Notes: generated by a model not told the origin, from the sequence alone. A DNA stretch of 64,000 nucleotides from Myxococcales bacterium (GCA_020633465.1 JACKDN010000031.1:1-64000), one strand, 5' to 3'; positions 39,930 through 48,235 are shown, counted from the stretch's first letter. Numbers and translations are program-made.

Positions 39930-41579
39930 TCAATCGAACCAGCCGCGCAGCCACCAGTCCCCTGCCCGCGGATCGCGGCTGGCCCACAGCACGCCGCCTT
40001 CGGTGAGGGCCAGGCGGAAGTCCTCGCGGGCGTAGGGATCGTCGCCCCACCAGGCGCCGGACAGGCGCTCGGGGCCGCGGGCCTCGACGCGGCGCCAGCG
40101 GCCCGACCAGCGCACGGCGATCGGGTGGCCGCCGGCGTCGAGGCGGGCGTCGAGCGGGACGGGCGCGGGCAGCGCGCGGCGCACCGGGGCGGGCGGCGGC
40201 GGCGGGCCGAGCGCGTCGGCGCCCACCGTCAGCGGGGGCGAGAGCGGGATCTCGATGACCGGCGCCCAGCGCCCCGCGGCCTCGGGCCGGTGATCGTCCA
40301 CCGGCACCGGCTGCACCACCGCCGCGCGCCCGAAGCGGCCCAGCAGGCGGTCGAGCGCGCCCTGCATCGCCGCCGGGTTCCAGCGCCCCGCCCCCAGGTG
40401 CACCTGCTCGGGCACGGCGGGCACGGCGGTCAGCACGCGCACCTGCACCTCGACGATCGGCGCGTCGATCTGCACCCGCTCCAGCCGATCGCGCAGCAGC
40501 TCGAACAGGGCGGCCGGGTGGTGCAGCGGGCGGGCGGGCTCGAGGCGCTCGACGTGCTCGCTGTGATCGTCCAGCAGCAGGACCAGGGCCAGGCGGGTGG
40601 CCGAGAGGCCGCGCTCGACCAGGCGCGCGGCCAGCGTGGTCAGCGTGCCGCGCAGCCCGAAGACCAGGCGGGTGGTGTCCTCGATGGGGTGCTCGAGGGG
40701 CAGCGCCACCGCGGGCAGCGGCACGGGCAGCGCGCCCTCGGGGCGGCGCAGATCGAGGCCGGCCGCGCGCTCGAGCGCCGCCCGCGCCTCGGGACCGAAG
40801 CGCGCGGTCAGCGCGGCGGGCGGCAGGGCGCGCAGATCGGCCACCGTCTTCAGGCCCAGGCCGCGCAGGGTGGCGCGCAGGTGCGCGTCGACGTCGAGGG
40901 CGGTCAGGGGCAGCGCGCCGAGGAAGTCGGCGTCGCGCCCCGGGGGGATGATCACCACCGACGACGCGACGATTTCCTCAATCGAATCATCGGGTTCGCT
41001 CAACTTTCTTCGCCGGGCGCCGCGATCGTGCCGGGTGCCCTGCGCGCGGGTCATCACGCGCAGCAGCGGCGGCGGCCCCTCGGCCCCCAGGGGGGTGTCG
41101 GGCAGCCAGGCGGCGGCGCGGGCGGCCACCGCGCTGTCGGCGACGCCCACCCGCAGGCCGGGGAAGTCGGCCTCGGCGGCGAGGGCCACCAGGCGATCGG
41201 CCAGACCGGCGTCGCCGCCCAGGTAACGCATGCCGCGGGCGTCGACGAGGAAGGTGCCCGGGGGATCACCGTCGGCGGGCAGCACCAGAGGGGACGCGCG
41301 CTGCAGCACCTCGGCCAGGGCGTGGGCGGCGGCGGTGAAGACCTCGGGATCCCAGTCGAGGCAGCACAGGCCCGGGCAGCGGGCGCGGGCGCGGGTGGCG
41401 GTCTGTTCGGGGCGGACGCCCTCGAGGCGGGCGGCGGCGTTCACCGCGCGGACGCGGGCGTGCTGGCCGGCCTCGACGAGGGCCACCGGGGCGCCGCGGG
41501 CGTCCGGCGGCAGGGCGCGCAGGGCGACGCGCAGGGCGAAGTCCGGCGCGCGGGCGCAAGCGAGGCGCCAGCCGCTCAT
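39930..41579 (-). CDS. imuB: ImuB, inactive Y-family polymerase-like protein
   Basis: 549 residues. Y-family fingers/palm/thumb region with CPGLCCLDWDPEVFTAAAHALAEVLQRASPLV, PLTALDVDAHLRATLRGLGLKTVADLRALPPAALTARFG (HhH) and a little-finger region, but the acidic catalytic triad of active Y polymerases is not evident, as in known ImuB. ImuB bridges the beta clamp, ImuA and DnaE2. The stretch RAQGTRHDRGARRRKLSEPDD before VVIIPPGR looks like an insertion and its DNA is locally AT-richer. The ATG overlaps the imuA stop (ATGA). Confidence 0.93.
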   Translation of the reverse strand: MSGWRLACARAPDFALRVALRALPPDARGAPVALVEAGQHARVRAVNAAARLEGVRPEQTATRARARCPGLCCLDWDPEVFTAAAHALAEVLQRASPLVLPADGDPPGTFLVDARGMRYLGGDAGLADRLVALAAEADFPGLRVGVADSAVAARAAAWLPDTPLGAEGPPPLLRVMTRAQGTRHDRGARRRKLSEPDDSIEEIVASSVVIIPPGRDADFLGALPLTALDVDAHLRATLRGLGLKTVADLRALPPAALTARFGPEARAALERAAGLDLRRPEGALPVPLPAVALPLEHPIEDTTRLVFGLRGTLTTLAARLVERGLSATRLALVLLLDDHSEHVERLEPARPLHHPAALFELLRDRLERVQIDAPIVEVQVRVLTAVPAVPEQVHLGAGRWNPAAMQGALDRLLGRFGRAAVVQPVPVDDHRPEAAGRWAPVIEIPLSPPLTVGADALGPPPPPAPVRRALPAPVPLDARLDAGGHPIAVRWSGRWRRVEARGPERLSGAWWGDDPYAREDFRLALTEGGVLWASRDPRAGDWWLRGWFD

Positions 41580-42292
41580 CGGCCGTAGCGCGTGCCCGGC
41601 CGGGTGCGGGTGGCCGGGCGATCGGGGGTGATGGGCCAGGCGGCCAGGCGCGGGGGCGTGGGCTCGACGAGGTGGACGCGGCGGGCGGCGGCGGGCGCGC
41701 CGCCGCGGGGGCGATCGACGCGCACCGCCCACACCAGGGGGGCGCGGGCCTGCAGGGGATCGTCGGCGGGGGGCGCGGCGAGGGGCTCGAAGGCGAGGCG
41801 CAGGCCCACCGGGCCGCCGCGGCGGGCGGCGTCCGGGCGCACCACCACCAGGGCCGAGGCGCCGAGGCGGGCCATGCGCTGCAGGCGGACGCCGCGGGCG
41901 TCGTCGAGGGGCGGCGCGCCGTCGAGCACCACGACGCCGAAGCTGCGGGTGCGCAAGAGCACCTCGGCGCAGAAGGCGCCCTCGTCGGGGGTGGGCGGGC
42001 GCACCACCCAGAGGGGGCCGGCGAGGGCGTCGTCGGCCCAGTCGGCGGCCACCAGGGCGCAGGCGGCGTCGACCCAGCCCACGGCGACGCCCTGGGCGCG
42101 GGCGCGCTGGACGACGGCGCGCAGGAGGCCGGTCTTGCCCGAGGTGGCCGGGCCCACCCACTCGGTCAGGCGGCCCGCCTCGAGGCCCTCGTCGCCGAGC
42201 AGCGCGTCGAGATCACGCAGGCCCGAGGTCAGCCGCGGACCCACCGGCGGGCGGGGGCGCGTCTGCTGGAGCAGCTCGGTCAAACTGATCAT
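41576..42292 (-). CDS. imuA: ImuA, RecA-like partner of ImuB
   Basis: 238 residues. Walker A-like GPATSGKTGLLRAV near residue 47 and a RecA-type core (VGWVDAACAL, FGVVVLDGAPPL) of the ImuA/SulA-like family. It interacts with RecA and ImuB to run DnaE2-dependent translesion synthesis. The ATG at 42292 rather than the one at 42313 is used because the -10 and LexA box lie between them, making the message leaderless. First gene of the imuA-imuB-dnaE2 operon. Very Pro/Arg-rich at the C-terminus. Confidence 0.88.
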   Translation of the reverse strand: MISLTELLQQTRPRPPVGPRLTSGLRDLDALLGDEGLEAGRLTEWVGPATSGKTGLLRAVVQRARAQGVAVGWVDAACALVAADWADDALAGPLWVVRPPTPDEGAFCAEVLLRTRSFGVVVLDGAPPLDDARGVRLQRMARLGASALVVVRPDAARRGGPVGLRLAFEPLAAPPADDPLQARAPLVWAVRVDRPRGGAPAAARRVHLVEPTPPRLAAWPITPDRPATRTRPGTRYGR

Positions 42293-42301
42293 GCGTTCAG
42301 T
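42285..42301 (-). promoter_or_regulatory. LexA box of the SOS mutagenesis operon
   Basis: CTGATCATGCGTTCAGT (plus strand) matches 15 of 17 positions of the Myxococcus LexA motif CTRHAMRYBYGTTCAGS and has palindromic CTGA/TCAG arms. It overlaps the imuA -10 box and start codon, where LexA would block polymerase. Confidence 0.7.
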
Positions 42302-42326
42302 ATATGAGCGCATGACCGGTGCGCAA
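42299..42326 (-). promoter_or_regulatory. imuA promoter
   Basis: TTGCGC (-35) and TATACT (-10) at 16-base spacing. The ATG begins six bases after the -10, so the predicted +1 is the A of the start codon. Confidence 0.6.
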
Positions 42327-42425
42327 CTCGAAGGCCGGCGAATGTCCGCGGAGCAGCCTGCGTCGCGGGCGCGTGCGTCGGCAGGCGCTTTTCGTTAACC
42401 TCGCCGCGACCGCCCAGGAGGTCCC

Positions 42426-43073
42426 GTGCCCAGCGTCTCCATCCTTCGCGTCGCCCTGACGGTCGGCCTGGCCACAGCCCTCACCGGGTGCGGCTGGGGC
42501 TACGCCGAGCGGGTCGAGAAGAGCACCCTCGAGCCGACCGCGGCCGCGCGTCCCCCGACCCCCACCCCACCGCCCGCGCCGCCCGAGCCCGTCGTCCGCC
42601 CGGCCCCGGCCCGGGCCAAGAACTTCGACCCCTCGGCCCTCGCGCGCGCCGCGCGCACCGGCGAGGCGCGGCTGATGCCCGGCGCGCGCGATCTGTACAC
42701 CCTGGGTGAGAACCACCGGCTCAGCCTCGACGCGCTGACCCCGCAGGACATGGGCCTGCACAGCTTCCAGGTGCGCCTCGTCGACGCGGTGAACGACGCC
42801 ACGCAGGTGGTGCACTGCAGCTCGGGCAAGACCATCCGCTTCCAGAAGCGGGCGCCGGACCCGACGACGCAGGCCCGCATGGAGGCCGAGAAGCTGCCCG
42901 CCGGCGTGTGGCTGTTGACCATCGATCCGAGCGGGCAGCGCGCCGATCTGCCGAACAACGACTGGTACCGCCACATCAGCCGCTTCCATCGGCTGGACTT
43001 CGTCAAGCGCACCACCGACGGGCTGGTGGTGTACCGCTATCTGGGTCCGCGCGACTCGACGGCGGCCCGATGA
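42426..43073 (+). CDS. Small lipoprotein of unknown function
   Basis: 215 residues; GTG start after AGGAGG. Signal LRVALTVGLATALTGC with lipobox Cys22, a Pro/Thr linker (about 40-65) and a globular domain beginning NFDPSALARAARTGEARLMPGARDLYTLGENHRLSLDAL. Two central Cys-flanking segments (VVHCSSGKTIRF) and a final FHRLDFVKRTTDGLVVYRYLGP are the most ordered parts. No known family was recognised. Its stop overlaps the ATG of the next gene, a ComEC-like lipoprotein, so they work together or at least are made together. Confidence 0.8.
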   Translation: MPSVSILRVALTVGLATALTGCGWGYAERVEKSTLEPTAAARPPTPTPPPAPPEPVVRPAPARAKNFDPSALARAARTGEARLMPGARDLYTLGENHRLSLDALTPQDMGLHSFQVRLVDAVNDATQVVHCSSGKTIRFQKRAPDPTTQARMEAEKLPAGVWLLTIDPSGQRADLPNNDWYRHISRFHRLDFVKRTTDGLVVYRYLGPRDSTAAR

Positions 43074-44422
43074 GCGCGCGCTCGATCGGGCTCGCCTTCG
43101 TCGCGCTGCTGCTGTGGGCCTGCGGTGGCGCGCCGCCGCCCCCGACGGCGCCCGCCCCCACCCTGCCCGCCGACACGCCCGTCGCGGTGGACGCGCCGCC
43201 CACCGACGTGGCGCCGCCCACCGACGTGGCGCCGCCCACCGACGTGGCGCCGCCCACCGACGTGGCGCCCGGGGCCAAGGGGCTGCGCGCCGAGCTGCAG
43301 CGCGCGCTCGGCGGGAAGCTCGTCGGCACGATCGACGGCCCCGCCCTCGAGGTGCACTTCATCGACATCGGGCAGGGCGACAGCATCCTGGTGCGCTCGC
43401 CGGCCGGCAAGACGGTGCTGATCGACACCGGACCCCTGAAGAGCGCCTGGAAGCTCCTGGCCTATCTGTCGAAGGCGAAGGTCGAGTCGATCGATCTGCT
43501 GATCAACACCCACGCCCACGCCGATCACATCGGGGGCGCCGGGGCGGTGCTCGAGAAGCTGCCGGTGGGGCGCGTGCTCGACTCGGGCTTCGCGCACCCG
43601 ACGACGACCTACGATCGCATGCTGGCCACCATCGAGGCGAAGAAGGTGCCCTTCAAGGTGGCCCGGCGGGGGCGCACCATCACCCTCGAGCCGGGCATCA
43701 CGCTCGAGGTGCTGGGCCCCGAGGAGCCGCTGATCAAGGGCTCGCGCTCGGATCCCAACAGCAACTCGATCATCACGCGGCTGACCTACGGCGACGTCAC
43801 CTTCCTGTTGACCGGTGACGCCGAGGAGGACACCGAGCAGCGCTTGCTGCGCGGCGGCGCGAAGTCGGTGCGGGCGACGGTGCTGAAGGTGGCCCACCAT
43901 GGCAGCCGCTACGCCACCCACGCGAACTTCCTGCGGGCGGTCGAGCCGGCGGTGGCGGTCATCTCGTGCGGCGCCGACAACCGCTACGGGCACCCGGCGC
44001 CCGAGACGCTGGATCGTTTGCGCGGGCGAGGCGTGCCGGCCTTGGTGACCGCCGAGGTGGGCAGCGTGGTGATGCGCACCGACGGGGCACGCCTGAGCGT
44101 CGACGTCGAGCGCGGGGACGACGCGGCCGTCGCCGCCGCGCCCCGCCAGGCGTCACCGGCGGTCGCGGCCGCCGAGGACGAGGCCGACGACGGAGGCGGG
44201 CTGGTCGACCTGAACACCGCCCCGGCCGCCGCGCTGAAGGCACTGCCCGGCATCGGCGCCAAGACGGCCGCCCGCATCATCGCCTGGCGCGAGGCGCACG
44301 GCGGCTTCCGCACGGTGGACGATCTGCGCAAGGTGAAGGGCATCGGCCGGAAGAAGCTGAGCCGCCTGCGCGACAAGGTGCGGGTCGTCAGCCCGCCGGC
44401 CGACGAGGCGCCGGATACCTGA
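43070..44422 (+). CDS. ComEC-type metallo-beta-lactamase fused to ComEA-like helix-hairpin-helix, lipoprotein
   Basis: 450 residues. Lipobox LLLWAC at about residue 18, a Pro/Thr/Asp linker with four perfect PPTDVA repeats, then the ComEC/Rec2-like MBL domain (VHFIDIGQGDSILVRSPAGKTVLIDTG, NTHAHADHIGG, LLTGDAEEDTE, VLKVAHHGSR) and a C-terminal double HhH (LVDLNTAPAAALKALPGIGAKTAARIIAWREAHGGF) like ComEA. In natural transformation ComEA binds DNA and the ComEC MBL domain may degrade one strand. Here both functions sit in one outer, lipid-anchored protein with no ComEC channel. The stop is 15 bases from the convergent aldolase stop. Confidence 0.88.
   Translation: MSARSIGLAFVALLLWACGGAPPPPTAPAPTLPADTPVAVDAPPTDVAPPTDVAPPTDVAPPTDVAPGAKGLRAELQRALGGKLVGTIDGPALEVHFIDIGQGDSILVRSPAGKTVLIDTGPLKSAWKLLAYLSKAKVESIDLLINTHAHADHIGGAGAVLEKLPVGRVLDSGFAHPTTTYDRMLATIEAKKVPFKVARRGRTITLEPGITLEVLGPEEPLIKGSRSDPNSNSIITRLTYGDVTFLLTGDAEEDTEQRLLRGGAKSVRATVLKVAHHGSRYATHANFLRAVEPAVAVISCGADNRYGHPAPETLDRLRGRGVPALVTAEVGSVVMRTDGARLSVDVERGDDAAVAAAPRQASPAVAAAEDEADDGGGLVDLNTAPAAALKALPGIGAKTAARIIAWREAHGGFRTVDDLRKVKGIGRKKLSRLRDKVRVVSPPADEAPDT
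43196..43267 (+). repeat. Four perfect 18-bp tandem repeats (PPTDVA)
   Basis: CCGCCCACCGACGTGGCG repeated four times without mismatch, encoding the linker of the ComEC-like lipoprotein. Identity at the DNA level suggests recent slippage, so copy number may vary between strains without breaking the frame. Confidence 0.9.
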
Positions 44423-44437
44423 GCGACGCCGAGCGGC

Positions 44438-45214
44438 TCAGCCGCCCAGCTGACGCGCGATCTGCTCGGTGAGCTTTCGCACCAGCGCCGGATCGGCGCC
44501 GGGGATGCCGGCGATGGCCTTGGCGGCCGCGCGCTGCACGGGATCCGGCGTCGCGCCCCCGCCCTCCTCGGGCGCGGCCAGGCCCGCCTTGGCCCGCTTG
44601 GCCACCAGATCGGCGATCAGCGCGTCGGGCAGCCGGGCCGGACCGCCGAGGGGCAGCGCGGCGTGGGCGACGCGGCACAGGTGCTCGACCAGCTCGCAGC
44701 GCAGGTAGGCCAGCTCGAGCGTGGGCCCCCAGGTCAGCACGCCGTTGCCGGCGATCAGCACGGCGTCGCAGCGGCGGACGAAGGGGATCAGCGCCTCGGC
44801 GCCGGGGCCACCGGGCGCGGTGAGCGGCACGGTGGGGATGTCGGCGCCCAGCGAGACGACGGCCTCGGGCAGGAAGGGGTGCGGCAGAGGGCGGCCCGCG
44901 ACGCCGAACGCCGTGGCGAAGGGCGGGTGCGCGTGCACCACCGCCTGCACGTCCGGCCGGCGATCGTAGACGGCGCGGTGCAGCACCAGCTCGCTGAAGG
45001 GGCGCTGGCTGCCGGCGATCTTCGTCCCCGCGCGGTCGACCACCACCAGATCGTCGAGGCCGACGTCCAGCTTGCTGAAGCTGGTGGGGGTGCAGACGAT
45101 GCGCTCGTCGGTGACCCGGGCCGAGAGGTTGCCGTCGTGGTTGGCCACCCAGCCGGCGGCGTGCATCTGCCGGCTGTAGCGCACCAGGTCGCGCCGGGCG
45201 GCGGCCTCGGTCAT
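44438..45214 (-). CDS. Class II aldolase/adducin-family protein
   Basis: 258 residues. The fold signature GNLSARV, a long VVHAHPPFATAFG with the metal His pair, and a later AYLRCELVEHLCRVAH match the fuculose-1-phosphate aldolase/adducin family, zinc enzymes that split sugar phosphates into dihydroxyacetone phosphate and an aldehyde. The ATG overlaps the stop of the upstream microcompartment vertex gene (ATGA). Class II aldolases are core enzymes of fucose/rhamnose microcompartments, which supports a role in aldehyde-generating sugar breakdown. Confidence 0.85.
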   Translation of the reverse strand: MTEAAARRDLVRYSRQMHAAGWVANHDGNLSARVTDERIVCTPTSFSKLDVGLDDLVVVDRAGTKIAGSQRPFSELVLHRAVYDRRPDVQAVVHAHPPFATAFGVAGRPLPHPFLPEAVVSLGADIPTVPLTAPGGPGAEALIPFVRRCDAVLIAGNGVLTWGPTLELAYLRCELVEHLCRVAHAALPLGGPARLPDALIADLVAKRAKAGLAAPEEGGGATPDPVQRAAAKAIAGIPGADPALVRKLTEQIARQLGG

Positions 45215-45483
45215 CCGGCCAGCTCGACCGCGTCGACGATGCCCACCACCAGGCTGCGGATGGGGCCGGCGTCGGCGCCGAGCAGCTGCCGCACGCCGTT
45301 GCCCTCGGTGAGGATCAGCACGTGATCCCCCACCCCGGCCTGGGCGCGGTCGACCGCCACCACCGGCGCGCCGGTGGCCTCGCCCTCGGGCGTCAGCGGC
45401 TGACACAGCAGGATGGTGCGCCCCTGATAGGTGGGGTGCTTGATGGTGGCGACCACCGTGCCGACGACGCGGGCGAGCCTCAC
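45211..45483 (-). CDS. EutN/CcmL-type microcompartment vertex protein (second copy)
   Basis: 90 residues, the BMC-P size. Opening RLARVVGTVVATIKHPTYQGRTILLCQPL, middle APVVAVDRAQAGVGDHVLILTEGNGVRQLL and ending SLVVGIVDAVEL are the EutN/CcmL pattern; five copies cap a vertex of a protein-shelled organelle. The GTG overlaps the stop of the first copy and its stop overlaps the aldolase start: three genes in a row are coupled by four-base overlaps. Confidence 0.9.
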   Translation of the reverse strand: MRLARVVGTVVATIKHPTYQGRTILLCQPLTPEGEATGAPVVAVDRAQAGVGDHVLILTEGNGVRQLLGADAGPIRSLVVGIVDAVELAG

Positions 45484-45767
45484 GTGCCCAGCTCCGGCAG
45501 CGGCGGGCAGTGCACCTGGTCGACGATGCCGACGACCGCGGCGTCCACCGGCACGAAGGTGGGCTCGCAGGCCAGGGCGGCCTCGCGGCTGCCCACGCAG
45601 AAGACGTGCTCGCCCGGGCCGGCCTGGGTGACGTCGACGGCCACGTGGGGATCGCCGGTCACCGCGCCCTCGCCGTCGAGGGGCTCGACGATGAGCAGGC
45701 GGTAGCCTTCCAGGCCTTCGTACTTCACCGTGGCGACCACGGTGCCGATGACGCGCGCGAGATACAT
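45480..45767 (-). CDS. EutN/CcmL-type microcompartment vertex protein (first copy)
   Basis: 95 residues. The ATG at MYLARVIGTVVATVKYEGL gives the family-typical N-terminus (a GTG eight codons upstream would add a non-conserved tail). It continues AVDVTQAGPGEHVFCVGSREAALA and ends VPVDAAVVGIVDQVHC. The paralogue directly downstream is divergent in sequence, as when two vertex types coexist. No hexameric BMC-H or BMC-T gene occurs in the window. A short divergent region separates it from the AAA+ ATPase gene. Confidence 0.9.
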   Translation of the reverse strand: MYLARVIGTVVATVKYEGLEGYRLLIVEPLDGEGAVTGDPHVAVDVTQAGPGEHVFCVGSREAALACEPTFVPVDAAVVGIVDQVHCPPLPELGT

Positions 45768-45843
45768 CGCGGGCGACTGTATGACGGACACGGCGCCGGT
45801 TCAACCGTTGGGGTAACATGCGCGCCGAACTTTCGGAGGTCGT

Positions 45844-47955
45844 GTGGACGACGCCCGCGCTCATCACGCCGATCTGCGTCAGCGGACGCAGGCCCTGCTG
45901 ACCCGCTATCTGCAGCGCTACTGGTATCGCGCGGTGCAGGGCGGCGGCAGCCTGGGCGACCTGTTCGTCACCGTCGAGGAGGTGGTGGCCGAGCTCGAGG
46001 TCGGGCAGCTGAAGCCGCCCTTCGACTTCGCGCCGCCGGCGCAGGTGCAGCTGCGCATCGATCAGCAGCGGGCCGACGAGGCGACGCGCCGCGCGGCGAC
46101 GCCCGGGCTGCCGGCGGCGCGCCTGGCGCGCGAGGCGCGCCTGGACGCCGACGCGCTCGAGCTGGTGCTGGTGCTGGCCACGCTGCAGAGCTCGCCGGGG
46201 CTGCTCAGGGCGAGCACCTTCGCCTGGGCCGACTTCTCGGTGAAGCAGCCGACGGCGGGCTTCGTGGTCGAGCTGCTGGCCGACGACGCGGCGCATCGCG
46301 CGCGGCTCGAGCGCGCGCTGGCGCCGGACGGCGTGCTGCGGCGGCTGCGGCTGGTGCAGCTGGGCGAGGATCGGCGCTGGCAGCCGGCGACGCCGCTGCT
46401 GCAGCGGCCGGCCTTCGTGCCCGACGCGGTGCAGCGCTTCCTGGCCGGCGGGGCCGTCGTGGGCGAGGTGTACCCGACCGGCGCGGTGGCGCACGAGATC
46501 GAGGGGCCGCGGCCCGAGGCGCTGGTGCTGCACGACGCGCTGCGGCTGGGGCGCCTGCTGGGGGGCCTGGCCCGCCGCGAGGACGAGGCGCCGCTGGTGC
46601 TGGTCGGCGCGCCCGGCAGCGGGCGCCGCACGGTGACCCGGGCGCACGCCCTCGCCGCAAGCAGAACACTGTTCCGCATCGACCTGGCGAACCTGCCCTG
46701 GGAGCTCGAGGGCTTCGAGGCGCAGCTCGCCGCGGCCCTGCGCGACGGCCTGCTGGCGGGCGCCGTCGTGCTGGTGCGCTGCGAGGGGTTCGACGAGCGC
46801 GGCGATCGGCGCCCGGGCGTGCTGGCGCGGCTGGTGCGCACGATGGCGGTGCCCGTCGTGCTCAGCGCGACCCCCGACGTCGTGCCCCTGCTGACCCCGG
46901 TGCTGGACCACGCCCGCGTCGTCGAGCTGTTCGACGGGCCGCCCGAGGTCCGCGCCCGCCTGTACGGGCATCTGCTGCGGCAGCACGGCTTCCAGGTGCC
47001 GGCCAACGAGCTGGCGGCCCTGGTCGACACCTACAAGCTGCGCCCCGGCGACCTGGATCGCGCCCTGCGCGACGTGCGCGTCAGCACCGGCGACGCCGAC
47101 ACCGCGCGCCTGGACGACGTCGCCTTCGACCTGGCCGTGCGCCGCCAGATCCGCACCAGCCTGAGCGCCCTCGCCACGCCCATCCAGACCAGCCAGCGCT
47201 GGGACGACCTGGTGGTCAGCGAAGAGCAGATGCAGGTGATCGAGGAGATCCTCGCCCACGCCCGCCACCGCACGCAGGTGTTCGAGGAGTGGGGCTTCGC
47301 GCGCAAGCTGGGTACCAAGGGCCGCGGCCTGTCCTGCCTGTTCTCGGGCCCGCCCGGCACCGGCAAGACGATGACCGCCTCGCTCATCGCCAACGAGCTG
47401 GGGCTCGACCTCTATCAGGTCGACCTGTCGCGCGTGGTCGACAAGTACGTCGGCGAGACCGAGAAGAACCTGGCTCGCCTGTTCGACGAGGCCTCGCGCG
47501 TGCCGGTCGTGCTGCTGTTCGACGAGGCCGACAGCCTGTTCGCCAGCCGCACCAAGGTCGAGAGCAGCAACGATCGCTACGCCAACCTCGAGGTGAACTT
47601 CCTGCTGCAGCGCATGGAGACCTACGAGGGCATCTCGATCCTCACCACCAACCTCGGCACGGGCATCGACCAGGCCTTCAAGCGGCGCCTGCGCTTCCGG
47701 CTGCACTTCGACCTGCCCAAGCCCGAGGAGCGCGAGGTGCTGTGGAAGTCGATGGTGCCGCCGGGCTGCGCGGTGGCCGACGACGTCGACTGGGGCTTCC
47801 TGGCGCGCCGCTGGGAGATGAGCGGCGCGCTGATCCGCAACGCGATGGTGCGCGCGGCCTTCCTGGCCGCCGCGCGCGGCTCGGCCCTGACCAACGAGCT
47901 GCTGCGCATGGCGGCGAAGTCGGAGCTGATGGAGATGGGGCGGCTGGGCAGCTGA
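45844..47955 (+). CDS. Tandem AAA+ ATPase
   Basis: 703 residues; the GTG start follows GGAGG. An N-terminal helical region (1-250), a degenerate first AAA module (VLVGAPGSGRRTVTR, no Lys at the P-loop position) and an intact second AAA module with Walker A FSGPPGTGKTMTASL at about 502-509, Walker B VVLLFDEADSLFASR, sensor TTNLGTGID and arginine fingers (AFKRRLRF). The architecture is that of the AAA ATPases found beside extracellular contractile-injection clusters, but no tail or baseplate gene is here. It probably remodels proteins, through the active second ring. It diverges from the BMC operon. Confidence 0.85.
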   Translation: MDDARAHHADLRQRTQALLTRYLQRYWYRAVQGGGSLGDLFVTVEEVVAELEVGQLKPPFDFAPPAQVQLRIDQQRADEATRRAATPGLPAARLAREARLDADALELVLVLATLQSSPGLLRASTFAWADFSVKQPTAGFVVELLADDAAHRARLERALAPDGVLRRLRLVQLGEDRRWQPATPLLQRPAFVPDAVQRFLAGGAVVGEVYPTGAVAHEIEGPRPEALVLHDALRLGRLLGGLARREDEAPLVLVGAPGSGRRTVTRAHALAASRTLFRIDLANLPWELEGFEAQLAAALRDGLLAGAVVLVRCEGFDERGDRRPGVLARLVRTMAVPVVLSATPDVVPLLTPVLDHARVVELFDGPPEVRARLYGHLLRQHGFQVPANELAALVDTYKLRPGDLDRALRDVRVSTGDADTARLDDVAFDLAVRRQIRTSLSALATPIQTSQRWDDLVVSEEQMQVIEEILAHARHRTQVFEEWGFARKLGTKGRGLSCLFSGPPGTGKTMTASLIANELGLDLYQVDLSRVVDKYVGETEKNLARLFDEASRVPVVLLFDEADSLFASRTKVESSNDRYANLEVNFLLQRMETYEGISILTTNLGTGIDQAFKRRLRFRLHFDLPKPEEREVLWKSMVPPGCAVADDVDWGFLARRWEMSGALIRNAMVRAAFLAAARGSALTNELLRMAAKSELMEMGRLGS

Positions 47956-47957
47956 TT

Positions 47958-48010
47958 CGGAACGACGTTCGACCTCGAACGGAGTGCGTCACGAACGTCG
48001 CGGACGTTCG
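47958..48010. promoter_or_regulatory. Cluster of CGAAC/GTTCG inverted repeats
   Basis: Just past the ATPase stop: GAACGACGTTC (47960-47970), GTTCGACCTCGAAC (47967-47980) and the perfect 8-bp palindrome CGAACGTC-GCG-GACGTTCG (47992-48010). The last could be a terminator stem; together they look like a multi-site operator. Confidence 0.4.
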
Positions 48011-48018
48011 GAGGGGCT

Positions 48019-48192
48019 GTCAGCTCTCAGCTATCATCGTTCAGCCGGGCCCTTCGCGCCGCCGTGCGCCGCGCAGAGACGGCCGGACGTGCTGGCGCCT
48101 TTGCTTCGGAGGCAGCGCCGGCGCGGCCGCTCGTGCTCCGGCGCGCCATCCCGAGCTCACGGCCGTGCAGCGGCTGCGAGCTGACCGCTGAT
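48019..48192. repeat. NTCAGCN heptamer repeats flanking the TPR gene
   Basis: Heptads GTCAGCT, CTCAGCT, ATCATCG and TTCAGCC at 48019-48046; two inverted heptads at 48179-48192. Similar units lie beyond the TPR gene (GTCAGCG at 51109-51115, two GTCAGCC at 51122-51135). The rest of the 47956-48235 spacer shows no gene. Confidence 0.5.
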
Positions 48193-48235
48193 AGCCCGTC
48201 CGCTCAGCCCGCTCGGCACAACAGGTAAACGACGT

